DNA from: Persicaria tinctoria
Taxonomy: Eukaryota > Streptophyta > Magnoliopsida > Caryophyllales > Polygonaceae
DNA length: 64,000 nt
Direction: 5' to 3'
Assembly: GCA_037127255.1 (NCBI GenBank)
Contig: JBANSL010000004.1
Coordinates: forward strand, 31,395,967-31,459,966
Position numbers and translations under genes: made by a program
In this document: positions 13,631 to 27,380 of the stretch, piece after piece
How the letters are laid out: each line of letters starts with the position of its first letter
How positions within the stretch are numbered: the first letter of the stretch is position 1
Notes under the pieces: model-generated
What the model was told of the DNA's origin: nothing
What the model saw: the letters and a program-made list of their open reading frames with translations, nothing else
Database searches by the model: none

Positions 13631-14903
13631 GGTTGGTAGTGACTAGTGTTATCATGATATATTGGTGTTTCGCTATCCTGCTATGTTGTTTTAGAAGCAT
13701 GTTAGGATGTGTTGTGATATGATAATATATGAGAGCATGACAGGTTCTATGTTGATAACTTGAACATTGAATTGCTGAAATGTGATTGTGGCGATACCTC
13801 TATGCATTGATATTTCGAAAATTGATCTTGAGTTAGAGCCTTGGCTATGAAAATGCTGAATATCTTGGTTCACTGAACCTTGTAGGAATGGATTTGTTGT
13901 GCTGACTGGTCATTGTTCTATTAGATTGGCACCCCTATTGTGATAAATTCTGCTATATTGGTAGTGCTAAGTAGGAGACCATGCTGATGTGATTTGCTAT
14001 GGTTGAGGCTTGATGTGTTTGCGTGTTGCCCTTTCTAAAATGGCATTTCTGCTTTATGCATTCTTATGTGTTGACACTTAGAAAATGAAATGCTAATTTC
14101 GATTGTTGATTTTCCAATATACTGGTGTGTGAAAATGTTGGTAATGGTTATTCATGTTATGGTTTTGGCGTGGCCAATTTCGGTGGTTGGTTGGTTATGA
14201 TGTGGCATATCCTGGTTATATCGATTCTGGTAATGGCTAAAGATTTGTACATTGGAATTGCTTTTGAGATTGGAACCTAGGAAGAGAATATGGGATTACC
14301 CTTTAGAGGTGGATGATTCCACCTCTTAAGTTCTGAATTTGTTGATCAACTTGGGATTTAAAAGATTTTGAAAGAGCTTGGAAACGACCAACTCAGATTT
14401 TGAAAAGCTTTGGATGGTTTTGAAGTCGAGAGGTTTTGCTTGTTGGTTTTGAACGGTTTTGGGAAAGGACTAACTTGGATTTGGGAAAACCGAAAACGGT
14501 CGAGAATTTAAACGATTTTGATGCCAATCTTTTTCAATTGCGGAATCCCCCTTGAAACTTTTCAAACCCGGGCAACTCTATTATACTTCCCGAAGTGGAT
14601 ACAAGCATTTTATGAGGGCGCTTGTAGGGTGCTTGCTAAGACCTAGTGATGATATTATAGAGAGTTGTGATACTTCCGAAAAGTCGAAGCGAGGATGTGA
14701 TAGGGGCGCTTATTGCATACTTGTCAAGACCAATTGGAGATGTCACGACCGTGACTAGGATTTTGTGAGAATCCCGGAAGACGCAACCGAGATGATTACA
14801 AGATCCTTGGACATGGTCCTTGAACTCATCAATTGCATACTTCATCCCCTACTTTGTTTTGGTTTTAGTCTCGAGGACAAGACTTGTTTTTAGAGGTGGA
14901 TGA
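13631..14903 (+). mobile_element. Family A internal region, 3' part (first unit of tandem A2)
   Basis: It matches 22087-23359 with only a handful of substitutions, and runs directly into the LTR at 14904. Its left end joins satellite with a few bases in common (AAATTCT in satellite, AAATCT in A2). It holds the hairpin polypurine copy at 14305-14326 and the true polypurine tract at about 14889-14903. Short open frames here recur at the same places in A2 (22147 and 23008) but show no recognisable protein. Confidence 0.88.
14305..14326 (+). other. Hairpin containing a copy of the family A polypurine tract
   Basis: AGAGGTGGA-TGAT-TCCACCTCT is a perfect 9-bp stem with a 4-base loop. The left arm plus loop repeats the polypurine motif AGAGGTGGATGA found at the 3' LTR border. 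It is also present at 22761-22782 (perfect) and 45968-45989 (one mismatch). Confidence 0.7.
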
Positions 14904-17900
14904 TGTAAAGGCTCGGATTTTTAAATCATAATTTTCGGAAAAAGAAAATAAAAATGAAACTTAATCAAATTTAATTCAGATATTCAAGGAAAACTCGTCC
15001 TCAACTTAATAGATCGAACTCGAAACTTTTAATGTGGATTCCAACCAAAATTTTGGGAATTTATACAAAATAGATTTTATTCCACTTTCTTATGCCGAGA
15101 ATTTGGAAAATGATGTTCGGATTTCATTATTAAATTCGGATTGGAAACTTATAATTTAAAGCGTTAATCCGATCAAGTCAAGATAAGATCGAGTGAGCGA
15201 GTATTGGGATTTACCTTCCGGGTATTTTGAGTTAATTATATAATAGTATTATTTTGGTTTGACCACTCTTATGTTATTTTCCCCTCCCCTTTCGAAATAT
15301 TGCGACCTTTGCAGTCCTCTAGCTTCCCTCTTCCCAATCTTAGCTAGCTCCCCCATTTTGAGCATGATGCCAAACACTGTATTTTCTGAAATTGCCAAAA
15401 ACCAACCTATTTATCTCTTCAAACAAGAAAAAAAAAAGGGGCAGAACCCATCTCATTCTTCCCCATTTCAATTTCAACCCAAAGACCAAACTCCCCCTTC
15501 TTCCTCCTTGAACTTGCTGAAGAGGGATTGAGCCCACATCTCACCACCCTTCCGCCACCACCTCACTTCCCTGGCCACCAGAGCGCCGCCACCGTCAGCC
15601 TCGCTCCCCTTCTCGCCCTGTTTTGCCGAGGAAAGGGGCCCAACGCACCCATCCTCCTCCTTCTTCAAGTCGCCAGTAGCAGCCACCGAGGCCTCCCCGG
15701 AGCCTCCAGCAGTAGCAGAAGCAGCCGGAGGTCGCCCAGGGGCCACCCCAGCCCCATCGAGCCTCCGCCGAGCCCTTCTTCTCTCCTCCCCTCTGTTTTC
15801 CGTCCATGGATCCGGGTGAGCTTCTCTCCTTCTCCTTCCCCTCCTCAATGGTGTAAAATTCCACCTTTTTGATCTCCTCTCTCGACCCAGGCCAAGCAAA
15901 ATCAGTTCGGGTCTCCGACGAGGTCGAATCGAGCTCCGATCGAATGTTTCCGGCGAGTCGACGCCCTCGGTGAGCACTCCTCCTCCTTCTTCCCTTTCTT
16001 TCTTGTTTTCTGTCCTTGGTGTCGGGATGAGCAGTCGGAAGCCGGGCCTAGGCCACCAGCGAAGCTCCCATCTTCCCTTCCTTTTTCCAGTTCCGAATCA
16101 GTGAGATTGGAGAGGGAGATGAACAGTGATTTTTGGGTTTGGGTTCTAATTTGTTTTGTTTTAATCAGACCGGTCCAACCCTTTTATTTAATCAAACCGG
16201 TTCAGCTTTTGTCTCCACAAGAAAGGAGAAAAGGAAAATATTGGGCCTTTTTGGCTTAGGCCTAATTTTGGGGGAGACAAATATGTATATGGTACGAAGT
16301 ATATATGTTGTTTCAAGCCAAATGTATTTTCGACAATATATTTTATGTTTTAAGAATTACTTATGTTATATAGTATTTAAATGTGCAATGAGTTTAAAGC
16401 GGCGACATATGTTGTATAAATATTAATTAGATGGAGTATTGTATTATATAATATTAGTATTGTTATTTAAGATTATAATATTATCGCATTTGGATTTTGA
16501 AAGGAGAACTTCGTAAAAGGTCTTAAAGGTTGGAATTGATTTTATAAATAGAGATTGATTTAATAAATTTAAAAGAGGGATTTTGGAAATACCTTAACCT
16601 TGTCGAGATTATTTGATAAAATAAGTAACGAGTCGATTTTAAAAGGTGATGTTTTATAAGTGATTCTGGGCAAGTAATTTGAGAGCTATTCTTTAAAGAT
16701 GATTTGATCTAAATTGAGATTTGAAGGATTATGTGTTATAAATGGATTTTTGGATGATTTGAGAAAACGTTTTGAATCGTGATTTGGCCTAGCTTGAGGT
16801 TTTTAAAAGAGTTTTGGGAGATATATGGAAAATGACTTACATTGCCTAACTTGGTGAATAAATTTGATGACTTTTGTGTGGTATTATATGCTGTAAGTAA
16901 CATCAGAAGTAGACTTATTTATATTACTTATATATGTGTTAGGTGATCATCTGTGACATGTTGGCTTTCTGTATACCTAGTTGTTTCCTTTTGCTGTTCT
17001 GCACTTCTAGGTAAGTCTCTTCGGAGCTTACTCAGATTGAATAGAGCTATTCCCTGCTTTAGGTGCATGATATACTAGGTGCTTGCATTCATGATCAGCA
17101 TGTCATGTAGTACCATGCTAGGTTGCATCGATCGTTGAGCATTCTATTTCTTTGTGCGTATGTAAACAGAACGGCCGTTATCTGTGATAGTCCTAGAGTC
17201 TTTGCTAGGGTCATAGGGTAGCCCAGCCTCATCGGGTACCCTGAGTCAATCGAGTACTTCCTTATATTATGATATGCCTGCGGGCTTTATTGTGGAGTGG
17301 GTTAGGCATGCGTGCCCCCCGATTATGAATGAATGCATTCACGAGCTGGCCAGTCTCCGCTTGTCGGAAGGGGTGGAGGTAGGAGAGGGATATGCCACTT
17401 GGCATTTTCTTGGGCCCCTTTACAGTATTTCTGCACATTATTATGAACTAGGAGCATGCTAGTGTGTTTGAATTTCGTATTGCATTAGAGCATCTTTATT
17501 AGGTATAGCGTATATGTGTGCTTATGGTTGGGATGCAGAGTTAAGTGGGCATCGATCTGATCCCGCCCCAAATCAATTTTTTTAGGAATTATTTATGTTC
17601 ATCCTATCGGTGCTGGTTGCATATTGCGCGGGTCATTTTGTCGGCGGAGAGTGAGCGCTGGAGTTATAGAGTTCACCAGACTCTGATTATATTGTTTTGG
17701 ATTTATACTTTTGACTCCGTTTTGACCCGGCTCCGCCGTGACACTTGTATCTGTACTTTACTTCCGCTTTACTTCCGTTTGAAATGGTTTCCGCAACATA
17801 GTCTTAGGACAGGTTAAGGGTACCCAACGGCCCTTCGAGGTTTCAGGGTTTGAAATCCCTCTTTCTACAAATCTTAAAATGAGTTTGAAACCTCGACCCA

Positions 17901-17978
17901 TACCTGGATTGCAAGATCCGAACAAGGGGTTTTATTCCTTGAAACGTAACCCAGAAATTATAATTCTGGGCCGTTACA
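14904..17978 (+). mobile_element. Family A LTR (A2, middle LTR)
   Basis: The LTR is 3,075 bp, from TGTAAAGGCTCGG to GGGCCGTTACA. It differs from the LTR at 23360-26435 by about two dozen bases by eye, under 1%, so the two copies are young. A GC- and CT-rich block (about 15480-16000) resembles a gene leader and contains GTGAG donor-like sites at 15816 and 15970. The long frames there, on both strands, are compositional. A pyrimidine tract followed by CTAG|GTAAGT lies at 17010-17011. Confidence 0.93.
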
Positions 17979-17982
17979 AAGA

Positions 17983-17994
17983 TGGTATCAGAGC
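17983..17994 (+). promoter_or_regulatory. Primer-binding site of A2 (tRNA-iMet type)
   Basis: TGGTATCAGAGC lies 4 bases after the LTR end and matches the 3' end complement of plant initiator-Met tRNA exactly. Confidence 0.9.
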
Positions 17995-20900
17995 TGAGGT
18001 TGTGCAATTCGGGTGCAAAAGGGTCGAGTGTATGTTTTGGAAAACTGCCCATGAATTTCAAAGGTTTTGAACGTGTTTTAAAAGGGGCAAAATGAATTTA
18101 AGATGTCTAACCTCAATTGGACTAAGTAGTGGACTCGACTTGTAATAAAAGAGAAGAACCGACTAAACGGGGACACGAGTGGGTAGTAAAGGCGGTAGAC
18201 CACCCCTATCGGGTGTAGTTGGGAACGGTAGACGAAATATTAGCTTGTTCTTTTCAGATGGGTTGGGAGACTCAAATGAGATCATTATGAGTGTTATTAA
18301 CTGATTCTGTGCTGAGTGCTTGCTACGCTAGAGATCTGATTTGGTATGCCTAACAATGAGTTGTGTATTGACATATTTGTGCAAACGGGATAGTGGGAGT
18401 ACCCTTGTTTCTGTGTGGTCAAAACCAACTTATGAGGAATAACCCTTTCTACTATTTTAACCCCTTGATGGTTCTATCTAGCCTTTTCCTAGATGTCAGT
18501 GTCTTCCACGAGAAATTAGGCTGGTAAACACATTGTGTCGGGAATCATGGTTGGATGTTAAATTTGTCTGAGTGAATATTGGAAGTTCTGGATGTCACTT
18601 GAGTTAGAAGTAGGGTGTTTCTGGGGATGTGCTTCCTTATTCTTAGGATGATCAACCTTTATTTTCTTACCACCAAGAGTCATGCCAGAGTCCCACGGGA
18701 AAGAAGGGTAATGAGTCGGTTGGGAAAAGTCAATGGTTGCCCTTAGGGATCTCTGTCCGGTTGTAATTGCGACTCTCCCTGAATTGCATGACATAATTTT
18801 GTAATCTTTGGCATGTACCCTGCGAATGACCATTGGTAAAAAGCTACTCCTGTTGTTACATCTATGATTGGTTACATTGCTTAGGTCTTGTGTTATGTCT
18901 TGGCTTCTACCATGATTATATGTTGTCATAGCATGTTTACTTGGCCTATTGATCGTAGGATTGAATGAAAGTGTGAGTTGCATGAAACGAATCTGCATGA
19001 TTTTACTCCACTAGGTTCATGATAGTGTGATCGTTAAATTTTGATACCCTAATGAAGCAAATTCCTTTTTTGATGCGTGCTACAACTTGATGTCAACATG
19101 CCTTATATGATACGTAATGTTATTTGATACGTGCTACAACTTGATGTCAACATATAATCCAGTACATGTTATTGTCATGATCCTTAATATAAATTTGTGA
19201 TTGTATAACATTTTGTATCCATGCTAGTCACATTGTTTAGGTCTCATGTTGCATCTCGCTTTCTGTCATGATTTGGTTTGGGTTCGCGTGTCTGATTTAC
19301 CTGTTGTAATGATCGTACTACTGATTGGTTAGAACCATGAATGGCATGATGTGAGTCTATATGAATGTTGCTTTCCCTGAATTAGGTCCATGATAGTGTG
19401 GTAAGCTCCTCTTTGTACGAATGCCCCGTATTCTGCTTATATTGTCATGTTACGTAGGCTTATATTATGCACTGATACATTCCTCCCATGCTTTTGTATC
19501 GCTAGACTATGTCAATGTGGTCTCTTGTGTATCGTTGTGTTAGTCAATCAAGCGCATGTATGTATCAAATGTTGTATTGCGTCATTAGTACCACGTAGGG
19601 CTCTTGGTTGTGAGTTGTGCGGATTTGTACCTTGGCTACATCATTGTTGATTCCCTCTTGAGATAGGTCCCTGATAGTGTGACTCTCCCCTCCCGCTATT
19701 CTCTTAAAAGGTTGAGTTTATCCTGTTTAGATTGATGTTAGATTCGATGATTTACTTGTTTTCCATAATGGTCAGTCCTAGCATGCTTACCATATAGTTG
19801 CTCAGTAGTGTTTCATATTACGCTATGATAACCTCTCATGCTTGTATGAATGTATGACTGGACACCTCGCATGATCACACACCACGCTATATCATGATTT
19901 CGCATACGCATGATGCATGAATGTTAGAATGGATTTCGTCGAGTTACCTTGAATGTGTTAATGTTTGATAAGTGCTAGTAGTGTCTGGTAGGGCTTATGA
20001 TTTCCAATATAACTAACTAAAAGGATCACTTGTTGCACTTGTTCTATGATGTGATGACTATTGTACTATATATGTGCTCCATGATGGTTCGCTCTTAACA
20101 TGATTATAATATGTCGCCAATGATGCCCTTCTTGTTATTTTGATGATGCCTCATGTTTCGTGAATATTATGTTGAGCTCCTCTTAATGACTCTTGACTAT
20201 GCTTGTATTACATCACGTATCGCTAGTATCGTGTGGGACCCTTGATTTCTAAATGTATCTCGTCATGTGATTACGTGCCATGATTGACCTATTATACGAT
20301 CATTGTGTTAGACGAGGTAGTTACTATGTTGCTATTATATGTTCTCGTATGATGCATACACCAAGCTCGTGCATTGTTCGTATATGTGATAATTGTGATG
20401 CTCAATAAATCCCGCATATCCTGTTTAAAGTTGCTGAGCATATCTGTTTCCATGGAATCACATGCTACTAGCTTATCTCGCATGCATCCGTGTAGGACTT
20501 GATTGTGTCTTTTGGAATGAATACGCATGTTCTTTTCCCTTGAGATAGGTACATGTTAGTGTGGGTTAGTGAAATTGATATGCTCCATGATGAATTCGTG
20601 TTACTTGTCGCAATTGTAACCTAATAGACTTTCATAAGGGCATCGTTGTATTCTCGGGTCGTAGTCTTGTCTCTAGTCTTGTCGTCCTAGCCTTGGTTCG
20701 TGTTTGATTCCGAAAGGAACATTGGGTGTCCGCCATTGTCACTCCCCTATATCCGCTAACTTGGACTCTTACGCGATACATCGGACGAGCGGCCGTATGG
20801 AAAAGGGAACGGGAAATTAGATAGCGATAGAGTAGCGCGACGAAAGCATGGGCCCATAACCCACGGGCCTCAGGATCTATGATGTCGGCAGGACGAGCAC

Positions 20901-22760
20901 GTTTTGTGGATTGCGGTTACCGAGTATGATAGAACTTGTAGGCGGGAGTGTCCTTCGTTCGAATTACTAATCCTTCCGAATTTGTTGATGATATGACACT
21001 GATCTGGCTATGTGACTTACGTGTTGATGTGCTGACATGGTGATGACTGTTGCCTGATTGTCTGTTGTCTATGATGATATGATTGGGTGCTTTATACTAA
21101 TGTGTCATAATGTCTTGATGTGTTGATACTCTGAGTTGTTAAGCATGATCTAAATTCCTTTACCTATAAAAGAATGAACTGCAAATGTTGTGAAACCTGA
21201 ACTGTTTATCTGTCAAGGTTATGATGAAACTTGCTATCTTGACTTGATTATGTGTATATATGATGAGTTGTAATAATGATTGAACATGGCGGTAAATTGA
21301 GATTTTTCGACATATTTGTAATGCTTGATGATGAATTAATGGTGTTATCATTATAAATGCTAGTGGATATGATGTAGACCTTATGTTTGATGATTTTCAT
21401 GATTGCTTATTCCTCAAGCCTGTGAGTGAGGTCATTTGGTAGCGTGGTTGGAGAATGGTGAAAGAATTTTGGGCGGTTGGGATGATCGGTGGTATTAGGA
21501 GGTGAGTCGCGAGAAAGGGATGTTGGCTTAGGTAAGACCGCGTGAGTTTTGGGATTGTAAGAGGCAATACTTGGTGGGTTCCGTTGAGCTTCTAGGTGAA
21601 TATTGGGTGAGAGTATGGTTAGGGATAGGTCGGCTAGGCGGTGATCGAAGAATTTTCTAGAGGGGATGTGGTTGGTAAGGTATAATGCTTGGGATGTGTT
21701 AAGATGTATGGGAAGTGTGGGAATGGCTTTTGAGAGTATTGAGGACATAGTATGAGAGGGTACTTGAGGGTGAGGACAAAGATAGGAGTTGGGTTCTTAG
21801 AGGTGGATGATTATTAAGAGTGTTTAGTGGAATGAGGGGCGAGATTTGAGCATTGAGATGAATTCGGATTTCCTTGGGGAGTTTTGTCTGAGTTGATGTT
21901 GGCGAGTCTGGAAGAGAATTAGTCTTGGCTTGAAAGAGGGGATGGGAGAGTTGGGATCGTGTTTTATTTTGACTGGTATGATTTTCTTGCTTATGTGATT
22001 TATTCATATCCGATGGCATGACGTTAGATAGCGACCATGATAAAACCTGATATGGAATTACATGTTGATATGCAGTATTAAAATCTGGTTGGTAGTGACT
22101 AGTGTTATCATGATATATTGGTGTTTTGCTATCCTGTTATGTTGTTTTAGAAGCATGTTAGGATGTGTTGTGATATGATAATATATGAGAGCATGACAGG
22201 TTCTATGTTGATAACTTGAACATTGAATTGCTGAAATGTGATTGTGGCGATACCTCTATGCATTGATATTTCGAAAATTGATCTTGAGTTAGAGCCTTGG
22301 GTATGAAAATGATGAATATCTTGGTTCACTGAACCTTGTAGGAATGGATTTGTTGTGCTGACTGGTCATTGTTCTATTAGATTGGCACCCCTATTGTGAT
22401 AAATTCTGCTATATTGGTAGTGCTAAGTAGGAGACCATGCTGATGTGATTTGCTATGGTTGAGGCTTGATGTGTTTGCGTGTTGCCCTTTCTAAAATGGC
22501 ATTTCTGCTTTATGCATTCTTATGTGTTGACACTTAGAAAATGAAATGCTAATTTCGATTGTTGATTTTCCAATATACTGGTGTGTGAAAATGTTGGTAA
22601 TGGTTATTCATGTTATGGTTTTGGCGTGGCCAATTTCGGTGGTTGGTTGGTTATGATGTGGCATATCCTGGTTATATCGATTCTGGTAATGGCTAAAGAT
22701 TTGTACATTGGAATTGCTTTTGAGATTGGAACCTAGGAAGAGAATATGGGATTACCCTTT

Positions 22761-22782
22761 AGAGGTGGATGATTCCACCTCT
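22761..22782 (+). other. Hairpin containing a copy of the family A polypurine tract (A2)
   Basis: A perfect 9-bp stem AGAGGTGGA/TCCACCTCT with loop TGAT, about 580 bp upstream of the real polypurine tract at 23347-23359. Confidence 0.7.
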
Positions 22783-23359
22783 TAAGTTCTGAATTTGTTG
22801 ATCAACTTGGGATTTAAAAGATTTTGAAAGAGCTTGGAAACGACCAACTCAGATTTTGAAAAGCTTTGGATGGTTTTGAAGTCGAGAGGTTTTGCTTGTT
22901 GGTTTTGAACGGTTTTGGGAAAGGACTAACATGGATTTGGGAAAACCGAAAACGGTCGAGAATTTAAACGATTTTGATGCCAATCTTTTTCAATTGCGGA
23001 ATCCCCCTTGAAACTTTTCAAACCCGGGCAACTCTATTATACTTCCCGAAGTGGATACAAGCATTTTATGAGGGCGCTTGTAGGGTGCTTGCTAAGACCT
23101 AGTGATGATATTATAGAGAGTTGTGATACTTCCGAAAAGTCGAAGCGAGGATGTGATAGGGGCGCTTATTGCATACTTGTCAAGACCAATTGGAGATGTC
23201 ACGACCGTGACTAGGATTTTGTGAGAATCCCGGAAGACGCAACCGAGATGATTACAAGATCCTTGGACATGGTCCTTGAACTCATCAATTGCATACTTCA
23301 TCCCCTACTTTGTTTTGGTTTTAGTCTCGAGGACGAGACTTGTTTTTAGAGGTGGATGA

Positions 23360-26300
23360 TGTAAAGGCTCGGATTTTTAAATCATAATTTTCGGAAAAAG
23401 AAAATAAAAATGAAACTTAATCAAATTTAATTCAGATATTCAAGGAAAACTCGTCCTCAACTTAATAGATCGAACTCGAAACTTTTAAAGTGGATTCCAA
23501 CCAAAATTTTGGGAATTTATACAAAATAGATTTTATTCCACTTTCTTATGCCGAGAATTTGGAAAATGATGTTCGGATTTCATTATTAAATTCGAATTGG
23601 AAACTTATAATTTAAAGCGTTAATCCGATCAACTCAAGATAAGATCGAGTGAGCGAGTATTGGGATTTACCTTCCGGGTATTTTGAGTTAATTATATAAT
23701 AGTATTATTTTGGTTTGACCACTCTTATGTTATTTTCCCCTCCCCTTTCGAAATATTGCGACCTTTGCAGTCCTCTAGCTTCCCTCTTCCCAATCTTAGC
23801 TAGCTCCCCCATTTTGAGCATGATGCCAAACACTGTATTTTCTGAAATTGCCAAAAACCAACCTATTTATCTCTTCAAACAAGAAAAAAAAAAAGGGGCA
23901 GAACCCATCTCATTCTTCCCCATTTCAATTTCAACCCAAAGACCAAACTCCCCCTTCTTCCTCCTTGAACTTGCTGAAGAGGGATTGAGCCCACATCTCA
24001 CCACCCTTCCGCCACCACCTCACTTCCCTGGCCACCAGAGCGCCGCCACCGTCAGCCTCGCTCCCCTTCTCGCCCTGTTTTGCCGAGGAAAGGGGCCCAA
24101 CGCACCCATCCTCCTCCTTCTTCAAGTCGCCAGTAGCAGCCACCGAGGCCTCCCCGGAGCCTCCAGCAGTAGCAGAAGCAGCCGGAGGTCGCCCAGGGGC
24201 CACCCCAGCCCCATCGAGCCTCCGCCGAGCCCTTCTTCTCTCCTCCCCTCTGTTTTCCGTCCATGGATCCGGGTGAGCTTCTCTCCTTCTCCTTCCCCTC
24301 CTCAATGGTGTAAAATTCCACCTTTTTGATCTCCTCTCTCGACCCAGGCCAAGCAAAATCAGTTCGGGTCTCCGACGAGGCCGAATCGAGCTCCGATCGA
24401 ATGTTTCCGGCGAGTCGACGCCCTCGGTGAGCACTCCTCCTCCTTCTTCCCTTTCTTTCTTGTTTTCTGTCCTTGGTGTCGGGATGAGCAGTCGGAAGCC
24501 GGGCCTAGGCCGCCGGCGAAGCTCCCATCTTCCCTTCCTTTTTCCAGTTCCGAATCAGTGAGATTGGAGAGGGAGATGAACAGTGATTTTTGGGTTTGGG
24601 TTCTAATTTGTTTTGTTTTAATCAGACCGGTCCAACCCTTTTATTTAATCAAACCGGTTCAGCTTTTGTCTCCACAAGAAAGGAGAAAAGGAAAATATTG
24701 GGCCTTTTTGGCTTAGGCCTAATTTTGGGGGAGACAAATATGTATATGGTACGAAGTATATATGTTGTTTCAAGCCAAATGTATTTTCGACAATATATTT
24801 TATGTTTTAAGAATTACTTATGTTATATAGTATTTAAATGTGCAATGAGTTTAAAGCGGCGACATATGTTGTATAAATATTAATTAGATGGAGTATTGTA
24901 TTATATAATATTAGTATTGTTATTTAAGATTATAATATTATCGCATTTGGATTTTGAAAGGAGAACTTCGTAAAAGGTCTTAAAGGTTGGAATTGATTTT
25001 ATAAATAGAGATTGATTTAATAAATTTAAAAGAGGGATTTTGGAAATACCTTAACCTTGTCGAGATTATTTGATAAAATAAGTAACGAGTCGATTTTAAA
25101 AGGTGATGTTTTATAAGTGATTCTGGGCAAGTAATTTGAGAGCTATTCTTTAAAGATGATTTGATCTAAATTGAGATTTGAAGGATTATGTGTTATAAAT
25201 GGATTTTTGGATGATTTGAGAAAACGTTTTGAATCGTGATTTGGCCTAGCTTGAGGTTTTTAAAAGAGTTTTGGGAGATATATGGAAAATGACTTACATT
25301 GCCTAACTTGGTGAATAAATTTGATGACTTTGGTGTGGTATTATATGCTTTAAGTAACATCAGAAGTAGACTTATTTATATTACTTATATATGTGTTAGG
25401 TGATCATCTGTGACATGTTGGCTTTCTGTATACCTAGTTGTTTCCTTTTGCTGTTCTGCACTTCCAGGTAAGTCTCTTCGGAGCTTACTCAGATTGAATA
25501 GAGCTATTCCCTACTTTAGGTGCATGATATACTAGGTGCTTGCATTCATGATCAGCATGCCATGTAGTACCATGCTAGGTTGCATCGATCGTTGAGCATT
25601 CTATTTCTTTGTGCGTATGTAAACAGAACGGCCGTTATCTGTGATAGTCCTAGAGTCTTTGCTAGGGTCATAGGGTAGCCCAGCCTCATCGGGTACCCTG
25701 AGTCAATCGAGTACTTCCTTATATTATGATATGCCTGCGGGCTTTATTGTGGAGTGGGTTAGGCATGCGTGCCCCCCGATTATGAATGAATGCATTCACG
25801 AGCTGACCAGTCTCCGCCTGTCGGAAGGGGTGGAGGTAGGAGAGGGATATGCCACTTGGCATTGTCTTGGGCCCCTTTACAGTATTTCTGCACATTATTA
25901 TGAACTAGGAGCATGCTAGTGTGTTTGAATTTCGTATTGCATTAGAGCATCTTTATTAGGTATAGCGTATATGTGTGCTTATGGTTGGGATGCAGAGTTA
26001 AGTGGGCATCGATCTGATCCCGCCCCAAATCAATTTTTTTAGGAATTATTTATGTTCATCCTATCGGTGCTGGTTGCATATTGCGCGGGTCATTTTGTCG
26101 GCGGAGAGTGAGCGCTGGAGTTATAGAGTTCACCAGACTCTGATTATATTGTTAAGGATTTATACTTTTGACTCCGTTTTTACCCGGCTCCGCCGTGACA
26201 CTTGTATCTGTACTTTACTTCCGCTTTACTTCCGTTTGAAATGGTTTCCGCGACATAGTCTTAGGACAGGTTAAGGGTACCCAACGGCCCTTCGAGGTTT

Positions 26301-26435
26301 CAGGGTTTGAAATCCCTCTTTCTACAAATCTTAAAATGAGTTTGAAACCTCGACCCGTACCTGGATTGCAAGATCCGAACAAGGGGTTTTATCCCTTGAA
26401 ACGTAACCCAGAAATTATAATTCTGGGCCGTTACA
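23360..26435 (+). mobile_element. Family A LTR (A2, 3' LTR)
   Basis: A 3,076-bp LTR with the same TG...CA ends as the copy at 14904. Its 3' end abuts satellite sequence directly (AATACTATAAGG), so A2 entered a satellite array. The matching left flank and its target duplication are gone. A one-base difference in an A-run makes a 204-residue open frame here that is broken in the sister LTR, so that frame is not a gene. Confidence 0.93.
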
Positions 26436-27025
26436 AATACTATAAGGTTATGTTTTGAGTAAAACTCATATAAGTAGCTAATAGAACCTTATACTAAGTA
26501 ATATATTCTTATTATAATACTATAAGGTTATGTTTTGATGAAAAATCATAAAAGTAGCTAATAAAACCTTATACTTAGTAATAAATTCTTATTATAATAC
26601 TATAAGGTTATATTTTGAGGAAAACTCACATAAGTAACTAATAAAACCTTATATTAACTAATAAATTCTTATTAGAACACTCTAAGAGTATGTTTTGAGG
26701 AAAACACATATAAGTACCTAATAAATTTGGAATAAATACTTATATCAACTAATAAGTTCTGATTAGAATATTATAAGAGTATGTTTTGAAGAAAACTCAT
26801 ATAAGTAAGGAATAAATGTTGAATAAAACCTTATATTAACTAGTAAATTATACTATAAGAGTATGTTTTGAGGAGAAATCATATAAGTGACCAATAAATG
26901 TTGAATAATACATTATATTAACTAGTAAATTCTTATTATAATACTATAAGTGTATGTTTTGAGGAAAACTCATATAACTGATTAATAAATGTTGAATAAA
27001 ACCTTATATTAAATAATAAATTCTT
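26436..27025. repeat. Right edge of the 80-bp satellite array, diverged units
   Basis: Units begin normal next to the LTR and become increasingly diverged rightwards, with ATAAGAGTATGTTTTGAGG variants and insertions of an AATGTTGAATAAAACC block that lengthen the unit. The repeat stops near 27025. This is the outer margin of the array interrupted by A2. Confidence 0.88.
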
Positions 27026-27380
27026 TTTATCTGAATTTTTTATACCAAACCTATAAATATTAAAATTGATATTTAAAAAATCCGCATAAGATACGGATAC
27101 TGAACTAGTTTAATGATGTTGGGTAAAATATTATAAAAATATATAAATATCTAATTGAATTTGTTAAAAAAAATATTTGAAATATATATTGTATAATAAA
27201 TAGTTGTATTGATAGTTTTATTTTCTAGATATAAATTGTGAAGGGAAAAAAAAAATTCCACACTCCCAAAATTATTTTACCGCCCTAGAAGAGTATGTTG
27301 AGCGGTAAATTTCCCCCCAAAATTTTGGTTAAAATTTGAAGCGGTATCAAATAAGGCTCCAACGCTAACTTTTCAATTTC
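27026..27380. other. AT-rich spacer, no gene seen
   Basis: AT-rich unique-looking sequence with homopolymer runs. An imperfect AGCGGTAAATT / AAATTTGAAGCGGTA pair lies near 27300-27350. It could be the upstream region of the CT-rich block that follows. No coding frame is supported. Confidence 0.5.

Larger units (their letters stand above)
17979..23359 (+). mobile_element. Family A internal region, complete (A2)
   Basis: This is 5,381 bp between two LTRs, with PBS at the start and polypurine tract TTAGAGGTGGATGA at the end. No gag, protease, reverse transcriptase, RNase H or integrase motif is visible in any frame, so it must depend on a partner for movement. The boxes TAGGTCC(A/C)TGATAGTGTG recur near 19013, 19384 and 19665. 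Antisense frames at 21407-21748 and 21699-22019 resemble one in A3 (44484-45171) but match no family known to me. The polypurine motif also occurs near 21798 and, inside a hairpin, at 22761. Confidence 0.9.

Noticed and set aside
22147..23301. Small frames duplicated exactly between 13691-14845 and 22147-23301
   Set aside because: Their identity reflects the recent tandem duplication of the retrotransposon, not selection; no domain is visible.
23715..24434. Long frames on both strands (204 and 167 residues) in the family A LTR, also at 15259-15977
   Set aside because: They lie in a GC- and CT-rich LTR leader, overlap on opposite strands, are Pro/Ser- or Arg/Gly-rich, and the + frame is broken in the sister LTR by a one-base length change in an A-run.
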